Shown piece by piece: positions 35,072 through 43,730 of a stretch of 64,000 nucleotides of DNA. The stretch lies in NCBI RefSeq assembly GCF_003234085.1, contig NZ_QKSD01000004.1, positions 1 through 64,000 of the forward strand, given 5' to 3'. Origin of the DNA: Curtobacterium sp. MCPF17_052 (GTDB lineage: Bacteria > Actinomycetota > Actinomycetes > Actinomycetales > Microbacteriaceae). A program made the translations under genes and the position numbers. Below the pieces are notes generated by a model. That model did not search any database. It was not told the origin of the DNA and saw nothing but the letters and a program-made list of their open reading frames with translations. Position 1 is the first letter of the stretch, and each line of letters opens with the position of its first letter.

Positions 35072-35461
35072 ATGGACCAGTACTTCCTCATCATCATCGT
35101 CGTGGCGTTCGCGGCCTTCATGTTCTACAGCAGCCGCAAGCGCAAGAAGCAGCAGACCGAGACCGCAAGCCAGATGGTCCCGGGCGCACGCGTCATGCTG
35201 TCCTTCGGCCTGTACGGCACGCTCGTGTCGGTCGATGACGAGAAGGTCACCGCGGACGTCGAGATCGCGCCCGGCACCGTCATCACGGTGCACCGCCAGA
35301 CGCTGTCCCGGGTCGTCCCGGAAGAGACCCCGGAGGCCGTGGACACGACCGTCACGACCGAGACCGAGTCGGACTCCCACGTCACCGAACTCAACGGCGA
35401 GCCGATCTACGGCGAGCGTGTCGAGGACGTCGACACCACGAAGCGCAAGACCGAAGACTGA
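35072..35461 (+). CDS. yajC: Preprotein translocase subunit YajC
   Basis: A 129-residue membrane protein that associates with SecDF. One N-terminal helix (QYFLIIIVVAFAAFMFY) is followed by the SRKRKKQ basic stretch, and the conserved MVPGARVMLSFGLYGTLVSV and DVEIAPGTVITVHRQTL define YajC. The C-terminal 35 residues are acidic. It is 91 bp upstream of secD, with a small hairpin in the gap. Confidence 0.92.
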   Translation: MDQYFLIIIVVAFAAFMFYSSRKRKKQQTETASQMVPGARVMLSFGLYGTLVSVDDEKVTADVEIAPGTVITVHRQTLSRVVPEETPEAVDTTVTTETESDSHVTELNGEPIYGERVEDVDTTKRKTED

Positions 35462-35498
35462 CCTCCGACGCCGCCGGCTGACCGGCGGTGCGACACCA

Positions 35499-35530
35499 TG
35501 AGCCCCGTGCGTTGCGACGTGCGGGGCTCA
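35499..35530 (+). terminator. Hairpin between yajC and secD (possible attenuator)
   Basis: TGAGCCCCG and CGGGGCTCA form a perfect 9-bp stem with a 14-base loop, 38 bases after the yajC stop and 22 bases before secD. It could reduce read-through or protect mRNA ends. Confidence 0.45.
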
Positions 35531-35552
35531 CGACAGAAAGACGAGACGACCG

Positions 35553-37310
35553 GTGGCACGATCGACACCCGTCAAGAAGGCGCTCCGCTCGCTCACCTGG
35601 TTGGTGATCCTCATCGCGGTCCTCGCGGGGTTGAACACCGCCGCATCGGTCCTCGCGAGCACCACCAAGGACGCCTCCGACAAGTGGTACGCCGGCGCGA
35701 GCTGGCTCCCCGAGCTGGCACTCGACCTGCAAGGTGGTACGCAGATCACCCTCGCAGCGCAGAGCACCGAGGGCTCGGCAGTCACCTCGCAGCAGCTGCA
35801 GCAGGCGGTGAACATCATCCGCCAGCGCATCGACGCCACCGGTGTCTCGGAGTCCGAGATCAACACCCAGGGCGCGAACAACATCGTCGTCTCGATCCCG
35901 GGCAAGCCGGACCAGCAGACGATCCAGCGCATCGAGGCCGCGGCGAAACTGACCTTCCGGCCGGTGCTCTACACCGAGGCAGCGTCGGACAGCGCCGTGG
36001 GGGACTCCGGCTCGGGGTCGTCCGCCTCGCCGACGCCGTACTCGCCGCCCGCATCGCTGCAGGCGACGCCGAGCGCGAAGCCGACGAACGGCAGCGACCT
36101 GGCCTGGGTGACGCCCAAGCTGCAGGACCTCTACACGAACTACAAGTGCACGGCTCCGGACGACGTCACGTCGGCTCCGGACGACGAGCCCCTGGTCACG
36201 TGTGACAACGACGGTGCGGCGAAGTACATCCTCGGCCCGGTCGAGGTGTCGGGTGCCGACATCAGCAACGCCACCTCGGGTCTCGCGTCGAACTCGCAGG
36301 GCACGACGACCGGTGAATGGGCCGTCAACCTGTCCTTCAACGGTGCCGGCACGAAGGACTTCGGCTCGGTCACGAACCGCCTGGTCAAGCTCGCCCAGCC
36401 GCAGAACCAGTTCGCGATCGTCCTCGACGGCACCGTCATCACGGCACCGACGACGAACTCCGCGATCACCAACGGCAAGGCGCAGATCACCGGCAACTTC
36501 ACCGCCGACTCGTCGAAGACCCTCGCTGACCAGCTGAAGTACGGCGCGCTGCCGATCAACTTCCAGGTGCAGTCGAACGAGGTCATCTCCTCGACGCTCG
36601 GTACCGCGCAGCTGGTCGGCGGCCTCGTCGCCGGTCTCATCGGTCTGATCCTCGTGGTCATCTACTCGGTGATCCAGTACCGGTCCCTGGCGTTCGTCAC
36701 GGTCCTGTCGCTCGGTGTCGCCGCAGCGCTCACCTACCTGGTGATCGCGATCATGTCGTGGCGCGTCGACTACCGACTGTCCTTGGCGGGGGTCGCGGGT
36801 CTCATCGTGGCGATCGGCATCACGGCGGACTCGTTCATCGTGTACTTCGAACGCATCCGAGACGAACTCCGTGACGGCCGCGCCCTCGAGAGCGCGGTCG
36901 AGTCCGGCTGGAAGCGTGCACTCCGCACGATCCTGGCCTCCGACTCGGTGAACTTCCTCGCCGCCGTGACCCTCTACGTGCTCGCGGTCAGTGACGTGAA
37001 GGGCTTCGCGTTCACGCTGCTCCTCACCACCCTGATCGACGTCGTCGTGGTCGCGCTCTTCACGCACCCGATGATGCAGCTCATCGCGCGGACGCGCTTC
37101 TTCGGCGAAGGGCACCGCTTCAGCGGGCTCGACCCGGCAGCACTCGGTGCGGTGTACCGCGGCCGAGCGCAGTTCCGGGCCCCGATCGTGGACGGCAAGC
37201 GGCAGCGCAGTGCGCGTGAAGCCGCCCGCCGCCAGACCATCGCCGAGCGCAAGGCCGCCGGCACCGACAACGGCACGGGCAACGGCACCGGCAACGGGAA
37301 GGACAGCTGA
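35553..37310 (+). CDS. secD: Protein translocase subunit SecD
   Basis: A 585-residue RND-type component of the Sec machinery, which uses the proton-motive force to assist protein export. It has a first helix near 13-30, the D1 signature ALDLQGGTQITL near 61, a large periplasmic-type P1 domain with an actinobacterial Ser/Pro-rich insertion near 150-175, and five C-terminal helices with GITADSFIVYFERIRDEL near 425. The tail ends in NGTGNGTGNG repeats. The stop TGATG overlaps secF. Confidence 0.94.
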   Translation: MARSTPVKKALRSLTWLVILIAVLAGLNTAASVLASTTKDASDKWYAGASWLPELALDLQGGTQITLAAQSTEGSAVTSQQLQQAVNIIRQRIDATGVSESEINTQGANNIVVSIPGKPDQQTIQRIEAAAKLTFRPVLYTEAASDSAVGDSGSGSSASPTPYSPPASLQATPSAKPTNGSDLAWVTPKLQDLYTNYKCTAPDDVTSAPDDEPLVTCDNDGAAKYILGPVEVSGADISNATSGLASNSQGTTTGEWAVNLSFNGAGTKDFGSVTNRLVKLAQPQNQFAIVLDGTVITAPTTNSAITNGKAQITGNFTADSSKTLADQLKYGALPINFQVQSNEVISSTLGTAQLVGGLVAGLIGLILVVIYSVIQYRSLAFVTVLSLGVAAALTYLVIAIMSWRVDYRLSLAGVAGLIVAIGITADSFIVYFERIRDELRDGRALESAVESGWKRALRTILASDSVNFLAAVTLYVLAVSDVKGFAFTLLLTTLIDVVVVALFTHPMMQLIARTRFFGEGHRFSGLDPAALGAVYRGRAQFRAPIVDGKRQRSAREAARRQTIAERKAAGTDNGTGNGTGNGKDS

Positions 37311-38308
37311 TGGCGAGCTTCAGCCAGTTCGGCAGCGACCTCTACACGGGAAAGCGGTCCTACGACATCGTCGGGCGCCGGAAGACCTGGTACGTCATCG
37401 CGGTCGTGTGCATCGTGCTCTCGCTCGCGATCCCGTGGCTGCGCGGCGGGTACCAGCTCGGCATCGAGTTCACCGGCGGCTCCGAGTTCACCATCTCCGA
37501 CGCGAAGTCGACGGACCAGGGCCTCGCGACCGAGACGGTCGAACGCGTCGTCCCGGACGTCATCCCGCGCGTCTCGCAGCTCGGCCAGCACGGCATCCGC
37601 GTGCAGACCGGTCAGCTGACGACCGCCCAGACCGACGAGATCGCCTCCGAACTCGCTTCGGCGTACAAGGTGCCGGACGACAAGGTCGCGGCGACCTTCA
37701 TCGGTGCGACGTGGGGTGCCGACGTCCTGGCGCAGGCGATCCGCGGACTCGTGATCTTCCTGGCCCTGGCAGCCGTGTTCATGGCGCTGTACTTCCGCAC
37801 CTGGAAGATGTCGCTCGCGGCGATGACCGCACTGATCCACGACCTCCTCATCACAGCGGGGGTCTACGGCATCGTCGGACTCGAGGTCACGCCGGCTGCG
37901 GTGATCGGCTTCCTCACCATCCTCGGGTACTCGCTGTACGACACCGTGGTGGTGTTCGACAAGGTGCGCGAGAACACGAGCATCGAGTCGATCCGCACGT
38001 TCAAGCAGTCGGTCAACCTGGCCGTGAACCAGACGCTGGTCCGGTCGATCAACACCTCGATCGTCGCGCTCCTGCCCGTGGCGGCGATCCTGTTCATCGG
38101 GTCGTACGTGCTCGGTGCCGGAACGCTCCGGGACATCTCGCTCGCGCTGTTCATCGGCATCATCGTCGGGACGTACTCCACGATCTTCCTGGCCTCGCCG
38201 ATGTACGCGCACCTCCGTGAGAAGGAGCCGAAGATCGTCGCGGCCGACGCGAAGAAGCAGCAGGCGGCCGCGAAGAAGCGTCCGGTCGAGGCCGGGGCGG
38301 AGGTCTGA
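37310..38308 (+). CDS. secF: Protein translocase subunit SecF
   Basis: A 332-residue partner of SecD with six helices. It has RKTWYVIAVVCIVLSLAIPW near 22, GIEFTGGSEFTI (D1-like signature) near 47, and the conserved GYSLYDTVVVFDKVREN followed by NQTLVRSINTS near 205-245. The C terminus is Lys/Ala-rich and cytoplasmic. It overlaps secD and the rhodanese gene by one base each (TGATG), so all three are translationally coupled. Confidence 0.95.
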   Translation: MASFSQFGSDLYTGKRSYDIVGRRKTWYVIAVVCIVLSLAIPWLRGGYQLGIEFTGGSEFTISDAKSTDQGLATETVERVVPDVIPRVSQLGQHGIRVQTGQLTTAQTDEIASELASAYKVPDDKVAATFIGATWGADVLAQAIRGLVIFLALAAVFMALYFRTWKMSLAAMTALIHDLLITAGVYGIVGLEVTPAAVIGFLTILGYSLYDTVVVFDKVRENTSIESIRTFKQSVNLAVNQTLVRSINTSIVALLPVAAILFIGSYVLGAGTLRDISLALFIGIIVGTYSTIFLASPMYAHLREKEPKIVAADAKKQQAAAKKRPVEAGAEV

Positions 38309-38667
38309 TGGCCGCCGCCGAGGTCGACCTCACCGAGGCGCTGGCGCGCCTGGAGGCCGGCGCACCGCTGATCGACGTGCGCGAGCAGTCCGAGTGGGAC
38401 GAGGTGCACGCACCGCAGGCGACGCTGTTGCCGATGTCGGAGCTGCAGGCCCGTTGGGCCGAGGTCCCCGTCGACGACGAGCACCCCGCCGTGGTCGTGT
38501 GCCACAGCGGGTACCGCTCGGCGCAGGTGGTCGCGGCGCTCGAGCGCGCCGGCGTCCCCGCCGTGAGCCTGTCCGGCGGCATGGTCGCCTGGGAGCAGTC
38601 CGGTGCCCCTGTCGTCCGGCCCGGCGCGGACGCCGCCGCTGACGGCGAACGTGGTCACGAGCACTGA
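38308..38667 (+). CDS. Rhodanese-like domain protein
   Basis: A 119-residue single rhodanese domain, a sulfurtransferase carrying a persulfide on Cys. LIDVREQSEWDEVH near 25, the active-site loop VVCHSGYRS near 66 and SLSGGMVAWEQSG near 90 are all present. It starts one base inside the secF stop. The sulfur acceptor is unknown; small rhodaneses next to secF are common in related actinobacteria. Confidence 0.9.
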   Translation: MAAAEVDLTEALARLEAGAPLIDVREQSEWDEVHAPQATLLPMSELQARWAEVPVDDEHPAVVVCHSGYRSAQVVAALERAGVPAVSLSGGMVAWEQSGAPVVRPGADAAADGERGHEH

Positions 38668-38678
38668 CACGACACGCG

Positions 38679-38684
38679 TAGTGT
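38679..38684 (+). promoter_or_regulatory. -10 hexamer upstream of rel
   Basis: TAGTGT lies 28 bases before the rel ATG, with GGGAGG as ribosome site between. Confidence 0.45.
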
Positions 38685-38712
38685 TGTCGGATCGAGTCCC
38701 GGGAGGCGCAGC

Positions 38713-41121
38713 ATGACCGACACGCGTGAGTCCTCGCAGCCGGATGCCGGCGCAGCCTCCCGGTCCGGCGGCGCTCCTGGGTCCGGCGGTGCTCCTGGGT
38801 CCGGCGGTGCGTCCCGGCCCGGCGACGGCTCGCGGCCCGGTTCGGCACCGCGGCCGTCCAGTCCGCCGCTCGGTGCGAACACGACGGGCAACCTCGGTTC
38901 GCTCCGCTCCCTGTTGCCCCGGCTCTTCTCGCGCGCGCAGCCCGCGGGTGCCGTCGACACCCTGATCCGCACGGTCCGGTCGCACCACCCCAAGGCGGAC
39001 ACGACGCTGATCGAGCGCGCGTACTCCGTCGCCGAGCGTGCGCACGACGGGCAGAAGCGGAAGTCCGGCGAGCCGTACATCACCCACCCCGTGGCCGTGG
39101 CGCAGATCCTCGCCGACCTCGGCATCGGCACGATCACGATCGCGGCCGCGCTGCTGCACGACACGGTCGAGGACACCGACTACCAGCTCGACCAGTTGCG
39201 CGAGGACTTCGGCGACGAGATCGCGATGCTCGTCGACGGCGTCACGAAGCTCGACAAGGTCAAGTACGGCGACAGCGCCCAGGCCGAGACCGTCCGCAAG
39301 ATGGTGATCGCGATGTCGAAGGACATCCGGGTACTCGTCATCAAGCTCGCCGACCGCCTGCACAACGCCCGCACCTGGGGTTTCGTGGAGTCCACCTCCG
39401 CGTCGCGCAAGGCGAAGGAGACGCTCGAGATCTACGCGCCGCTCGCGCACCGCCTCGGCATCCAGATGATCAAGCTGGAGCTCGAGGACCTGTCCTTCGC
39501 CGTGCTCCACCCGAAGCTCTACGTCGAGATCGACAGCCTGGTCAAGGAGCGGCAGCCCAAGCGCGAGCAGTTCGTGCAGAGCGTCACCGGGACCCTGAAG
39601 AAGGACCTGAAGGCCGCCAAGATCCGGGGCGACGTCATGGGCCGCCCGAAGCAGTACTACTCGATCTACCAGAAGATGATCGTGCGCGGGCGCGAGTTCG
39701 ACGAGATCTACGACCTGGTCGGCATCCGCGTCCTCGTCCCCACGGTCCGCGACTGCTACGCGATGCTCGGTGCGGTGCACGCGCGGTGGACGCCGCTGCC
39801 CGGTCGTTTCAAGGACTACATCGCGACGCCGAAGTTCAACCTGTACCAGTCGCTGCACACGACGGTCCTCGGGCCGCAGGGTCGCGCGGTCGAGATCCAG
39901 ATCCGCACGCACGAGATGCACCAGCGTGCCGAGTTCGGTGTCGCCGCGCACTGGAAGTACAAGCAGCGCGTCACCGGGCGCGACGCCGAGAGCTCGAGCC
40001 AGTCCGACCAGGACATGGCGTGGCTCGCGCACATCACCGACTGGCAGGCGGAGACCAGCGACCCGGCCGAGTTCCTCGACTCGCTGCGGTACGAGATCGG
40101 TGCGAAGGAGACCTACGTCTTCACCCCGCAGGGCAAGGTCATCGGCCTGCCCGCCGGGGCCACGCCGGTCGACTTCGCCTACGCCGTGCACACCGAGATC
40201 GGGCACCGCACGATGGGCGCCAAGGTCAACGGGCGGTTGGTGCCCCTCGAGAGCGCGCTGTCGAGCGGTGACGTCGTCGAGATCTTCACCTCGAAGAACC
40301 CCGACTCCGGGCCGAGCCAGGACTGGCTGACGTTCGTCCGCAGCCCGCGAGCGCGGAACAAGATCAAGCAGTGGTTCACGAAGGAACGTCGCGAAGAGGC
40401 GATCGAGCAGGGCCGCGACGCGATCGCGCGGGCGATGCGGAAGCAGAACCTGCCGCTCCAGCGCATCATGAGCCAGGACACCATCTCCGAGGTGGCGTCG
40501 GCCATGCGGTACGACGACGTCGCTGCACTCTACGCGGCGGTCGGCGAGGGCCACGTCTCCAGCCAGTCGGTCATCGAGAAGGCGCTCGGCAGCATCCAGA
40601 CGGAGACCGAGACCGACGAGCCGGAACTCTCGTTCCCGCGTCACGTCACCAGCCGACAGCTGCGCAACAGCGACAGCGGCGTGCTCGTCCGCGGTGCGCC
40701 GGACATCCTCGTGAAGCTCGCGAAGTGCTGCACTCCGGTGCCGGGTGACCAGATCGTGGGCTTCATCACCCGCGGCCAGGGCGTCTCGGTGCACCAGGCG
40801 TCGTGCACGAACGTCAAGTCACTGATGAACGAGCCGGACCGGATGATCGAGGTCGAGTGGGCTCCGTCGTCCAAGTCGGTGTTCCTCGTGCAGATCCAGA
40901 TCGAGGCGCTCGACCGCTCCGGCCTGCTCAGCGACGTCACCCGGGTGCTCACCGACCACCACGTGAACATCCTGTCGGCCACCGTGTCGACGTCGTCCGA
41001 TCGCCTCGCACTGTCGCGGTTCGTGTTCGAGATGGGCGACACCACGCACCTCGACCGCGTGTTGAACGCCGTCCGTCGCATCGACGCGGTGTACGACGTG
41101 TACCGGGTCAGCGCGGGCTGA
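38713..41121 (+). CDS. rel: Bifunctional (p)ppGpp synthetase/hydrolase
   Basis: An 802-residue RelA/SpoT homologue that makes and degrades (p)ppGpp in the stringent response. After a low-complexity N terminus with SGGAPG repeats, the HD hydrolase domain has HDTVEDTDY near 150. The synthetase domain has RFKDYIATPKFN near 365; the RxKD loop is typical of bifunctional Rel. A TGS domain runs near 463-525 (YVFTPQGKVIGLP), then a helical/zinc-finger-like region with KCCTPVPGD, and an ACT domain near 722-799. The stop codon is directly followed by a 19-bp tandem repeat. Located just after secDF-rhodanese, as in many actinobacteria. Confidence 0.95.
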   Translation: MTDTRESSQPDAGAASRSGGAPGSGGAPGSGGASRPGDGSRPGSAPRPSSPPLGANTTGNLGSLRSLLPRLFSRAQPAGAVDTLIRTVRSHHPKADTTLIERAYSVAERAHDGQKRKSGEPYITHPVAVAQILADLGIGTITIAAALLHDTVEDTDYQLDQLREDFGDEIAMLVDGVTKLDKVKYGDSAQAETVRKMVIAMSKDIRVLVIKLADRLHNARTWGFVESTSASRKAKETLEIYAPLAHRLGIQMIKLELEDLSFAVLHPKLYVEIDSLVKERQPKREQFVQSVTGTLKKDLKAAKIRGDVMGRPKQYYSIYQKMIVRGREFDEIYDLVGIRVLVPTVRDCYAMLGAVHARWTPLPGRFKDYIATPKFNLYQSLHTTVLGPQGRAVEIQIRTHEMHQRAEFGVAAHWKYKQRVTGRDAESSSQSDQDMAWLAHITDWQAETSDPAEFLDSLRYEIGAKETYVFTPQGKVIGLPAGATPVDFAYAVHTEIGHRTMGAKVNGRLVPLESALSSGDVVEIFTSKNPDSGPSQDWLTFVRSPRARNKIKQWFTKERREEAIEQGRDAIARAMRKQNLPLQRIMSQDTISEVASAMRYDDVAALYAAVGEGHVSSQSVIEKALGSIQTETETDEPELSFPRHVTSRQLRNSDSGVLVRGAPDILVKLAKCCTPVPGDQIVGFITRGQGVSVHQASCTNVKSLMNEPDRMIEVEWAPSSKSVFLVQIQIEALDRSGLLSDVTRVLTDHHVNILSATVSTSSDRLALSRFVFEMGDTTHLDRVLNAVRRIDAVYDVYRVSAG

Positions 41122-41262
41122 CCCGGGCAGTGCTGGTCAGGCCGGGCAGTGCCGGTCAGGCCGGGCAGTGCCGGTCAGGCCGGGCAGTGCCGGTCAGGCC
41201 GGGCAGTGCCGGTCAGGCCGGGCAGTGCCGGTCAGGCCGGGCAGTGCCGGTCAGGCCGGGCT
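41122..41262. repeat. 19-bp tandem repeat, 7 copies
   Basis: The unit GGGCAGTGCCGGTCAGGCC begins at 41125, 41144, 41163, 41182, 41201, 41220 and 41239, and an eighth truncated copy starts at 41258. Only the first copy differs (GCT for GCC). It fills the whole gap between two convergent genes, and the stop of the minus-strand gene lies inside it. Confidence 0.95.
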
Positions 41263-41823
41263 CCGATCGGTCCGGTCGAACCCGGTGTCGCGGAACCGCC
41301 GCTGCGCCTGCCGTCCCATCGGCGCCCGTTCCGCCTGCGCGAGGCAGCGTCCGAGGGACGACGGGTCGAGGTCCGCGGCGACCACCAGTCCGCGGAGGGC
41401 CTCGGCGTCCCGCATGCCGAACCGACGTCGGACGCGCAGCAGGTCGAGGGCGGTCGCCTCGGGCGTGAGCACCCGCACCCCGGCGCACATGGTGACGTCG
41501 TCGTCGTCGAGGGCGATCTCGCGCACGGTCGTCCACGCGCCACGTCGGCGGAACCGTTCGTCGGCGGGGACGCAGCCGTCGTGGGGGACGGGCGGGCGGG
41601 AGCACCCGCCCCAGATCCACGCGGCGCTCAAGCCGCCGGCGACGACCCGCGGATCGCCGACGCTCCATCCGTACGATGCGGCCCGGAGGGCGGCGTCCTG
41701 CGGTTCGGCGACCGACGCCCAGCAGGCACCGACCGCGACGAGGTCACCGGCAAGGACGGCGGCGTGCAGTTCCGCCGCCGGCCAGTCGTCCGTGGTGACG
41801 AGGCGGGAGGAGGGCACGAGCAC
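41251..41823 (-). CDS. Conserved protein resembling AbiEi-type antitoxin C-terminal region
   Basis: A 190-residue protein without signal or membrane segment. GLSAAWIWGG near 63 and a later RVLTPEATALDLLRVRRRFG near 118 resemble the pattern of actinobacterial type IV antitoxin (AbiEi-like) proteins, which often stand alone. There is no AbiEii-type nucleotidyltransferase toxin nearby, so a toxin-antitoxin role is doubtful. The start is given as GTG 41823; no clear ribosome site is visible and GTG 41817 is an alternative. Its final residues (DRSPA) and TGA lie in the 19-bp repeat, so its C terminus depends on repeat phase. Confidence 0.6.
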   Translation of the reverse strand: MLVPSSRLVTTDDWPAAELHAAVLAGDLVAVGACWASVAEPQDAALRAASYGWSVGDPRVVAGGLSAAWIWGGCSRPPVPHDGCVPADERFRRRGAWTTVREIALDDDDVTMCAGVRVLTPEATALDLLRVRRRFGMRDAEALRGLVVAADLDPSSLGRCLAQAERAPMGRQAQRRFRDTGFDRTDRSPA

Positions 41824-41880
41824 ATGATGGCGTAGCCGGCGTCACCGGGGGCGCGGGTGTGGACAAGCGGTGGAGCGGCG

Positions 41881-42840
41881 TCAGCGCAGGACGTCGGCCC
41901 GGTGCACGAGCGCCGCCGCGCCGATGAGCGGGCCGTCCTGCGACAGCCCGGTCGGCACGATCCGCACCTTCGTCACGAACGGGAACTCGACCCGCTCCGC
42001 GATGGCCTGTCGGGCGTACTCGAACAGGTCGGGGGAGACGTGCGAGAACCCGCCACCGATCGCCACGACCTCCAGATCGACCAGGCTCGTCGCGGCCGCG
42101 ATGGCCTGACCGAGCGCGCGACCGCTCCGCTTGACCGCGGCGACGGCGACCTCGTCCCCGGCCGCGTAGGCGGCCGCGAGCTCTTCGCCGGTGCTGCCGG
42201 CGAACCCCTGACGACGCGCCCACGCGACGGTCTTCGGGCCGCTGGCCACAGCCTCCAGGCAGCCGGTGCCACCGCAGGCGCACGGGTCGTCGTACCCACC
42301 GCACTCGACGTGTCCGATGTGGCCGGCGTTGCCGGTCGGCCCGCTCACGGTCCGACCGTGCAGGATCAGCCCGCCACCGACGCCGGTCGAGACGATCATG
42401 CCCATCACGTGGTCAGAGCCCTGCGCTGCACCGACCCAGTGCTCGGCGAGCGTGATCGCGAGCCCGTCCATGCGCAGCGTCACCGGGACGCCCTCCGGCA
42501 CGTGGGCGGCGACGCGGTCGCGGAGCGGGTAGCCGCGCCAGACCGGCATGTTCAGCGGGGAGACCAGGCCGTTCTCCTCGTCGACCGGGCCGGCCGAGCC
42601 GATCCCGACGCCGACCAGGGTCGCGTCCTCCGGCAGGCTGGCGAGGGTCGCGACGACCACCTCGTCGACCGCGGCCTGCAGCTCCTCGGACGTGCGGCCG
42701 GGGCCGGTCGGGCTGCGGTGCCGGGAGGCGGGCAGGACGACGCCCTGGTCGGTGACCAGCGCGGCCTCGACCTTCGTGCCGCCGAGGTCGACGGCGAGGG
42801 CCAGGTTCGAGGAATCGGACGAGGTCGTGGTGCTGGACAT
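41881..42840 (-). CDS. ROK family sugar kinase (glucokinase-like)
   Basis: A 319-residue ROK kinase. It has the ATP motif LAVDLGGTKVEAALV near 15, STGVGGGLILHG near 135, the ROK signature with GHIGHVECGG, and a zinc site CACGGTGCLEAVASG near 185. It probably phosphorylates glucose or another hexose. ATG 42840 lies 5 bases after GGAG; the GTG two codons upstream is less likely. It is 101 bp downstream of deoC on the same strand. The exact sugar is not determined. Confidence 0.87.
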   Translation of the reverse strand: MSSTTTSSDSSNLALAVDLGGTKVEAALVTDQGVVLPASRHRSPTGPGRTSEELQAAVDEVVVATLASLPEDATLVGVGIGSAGPVDEENGLVSPLNMPVWRGYPLRDRVAAHVPEGVPVTLRMDGLAITLAEHWVGAAQGSDHVMGMIVSTGVGGGLILHGRTVSGPTGNAGHIGHVECGGYDDPCACGGTGCLEAVASGPKTVAWARRQGFAGSTGEELAAAYAAGDEVAVAAVKRSGRALGQAIAAATSLVDLEVVAIGGGFSHVSPDLFEYARQAIAERVEFPFVTKVRIVPTGLSQDGPLIGAAALVHRADVLR

Positions 42841-42941
42841 GCGCACTCCGGTGTGGCGGTCGGGAGGCCAGGCAGCGGTCCGGGACGTGTCGTCACGTCC
42901 GGACGCGGCCGGCCAGGTGAGGTCGGTCGGGGGAGAGGTGC

Positions 42942-43688
42942 TCAGTAGGACGAGGTGTCGTCGCCGCGGTCCGAGGCCGCACCGGTGGCGACACGGTGTG
43001 CGACCTCGTCGAGGATCCGGGCGGAGGCGCTGGTGCCGATGCGGCTCGCGCCGGCCCGCACCATCTCGAGCAGGGTGTCGAGGCCGCGGACGCCGCCGGA
43101 GGCCTTCACACCGGTGTCGGGACCGACGGTCTCGCGCATCAGACGGATGTGCTCGGCGGTCGCGCCACCACCGGCGAAGCCGGTCGAGGTCTTGACGAAC
43201 GCGGCACCACCGGCGACGGCGGCACGGCTGGCCGCGACGATCTCGTCGTCGGTGAGGTACGCGGTCTCGAGGATGACCTTGACGACGGTGTCCCCGGCGG
43301 CATCGACGACGGCGCGGACGTCACGCTCGACACGCTGCCAGTCACCGGACTTCGCGGCGCCGATGTCCTGCACCATGTCGAGCTCGAAGGCCCCGTCGGC
43401 GAGTGCCTGCAGCGACTCGGCGACCTTGGCCGCGGTCGAGGTGGTGCCGTGCGGGAAGCCGATCACGGTGCCGACGCCCACCCCGGTGCCCTGCAGGCGC
43501 TCGACGGCATGCAGGACGTCGCCCGGACGGACGCAGACGCTGAACACGCGGTGCGCGGCGGCCTCGTCGAGCTGCACATCGACCTCGGAGCGGCTCAGCT
43601 CGGGCTTGAGGACCGCGTGGTCGATGAGTCGACGCACGGCATCAGCAGTGACGGCTTCGGTGTTGTCGGGGAGCGCTGCGTTGTCCAC
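42942..43688 (-). CDS. deoC: Deoxyribose-phosphate aldolase
   Basis: A 248-residue class I aldolase that splits 2-deoxyribose 5-phosphate into acetaldehyde and glyceraldehyde 3-phosphate during nucleoside breakdown. IDHAVLKPELS near 22, VIGFPHGTTSTAAKV near 75, VKVILETAYL near 135 and the Schiff-base Lys in FVKTSTGF near 168, followed by VKASGGVRG, are all present. It starts at GTG 43688, six bases after a TAGGCT hexamer, so its mRNA is probably leaderless. It diverges from the NAD-binding protein over 42 bp. Confidence 0.93.
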   Translation of the reverse strand: MDNAALPDNTEAVTADAVRRLIDHAVLKPELSRSEVDVQLDEAAAHRVFSVCVRPGDVLHAVERLQGTGVGVGTVIGFPHGTTSTAAKVAESLQALADGAFELDMVQDIGAAKSGDWQRVERDVRAVVDAAGDTVVKVILETAYLTDDEIVAASRAAVAGGAAFVKTSTGFAGGGATAEHIRLMRETVGPDTGVKASGGVRGLDTLLEMVRAGASRIGTSASARILDEVAHRVATGAASDRGDDTSSY

Positions 43689-43694
43689 CCGGCA

Positions 43695-43700
43695 AGCCTA
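43695..43700 (-). promoter_or_regulatory. -10 hexamer for leaderless deoC
   Basis: On the minus strand TAGGCT is followed after 6 bases by the deoC GTG. It faces the plus-strand hexamer at 43718 in a 42-bp divergent gap. Confidence 0.55.
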
Positions 43701-43717
43701 CAAGCAGGCGTGAGGCG

Positions 43718-43723
43718 TACCGT
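43718..43723 (+). promoter_or_regulatory. -10 hexamer for a probably leaderless NAD-binding protein mRNA
   Basis: TACCGT is followed after 7 bases by the ATG at 43731. The spacer GCGGAGC could also act as a weak ribosome site. Confidence 0.45.
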
Positions 43724-43730
43724 GCGGAGC

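Noticed and set aside
37864..40794. A 976-codon minus-strand open frame across rel
   Set aside because: Antisense shadow; rel has complete HD, synthetase, TGS and ACT motifs.
41122..41262. CRISPR array
   Set aside because: Repeats are directly abutting 19-bp units without spacers; this is a minisatellite.
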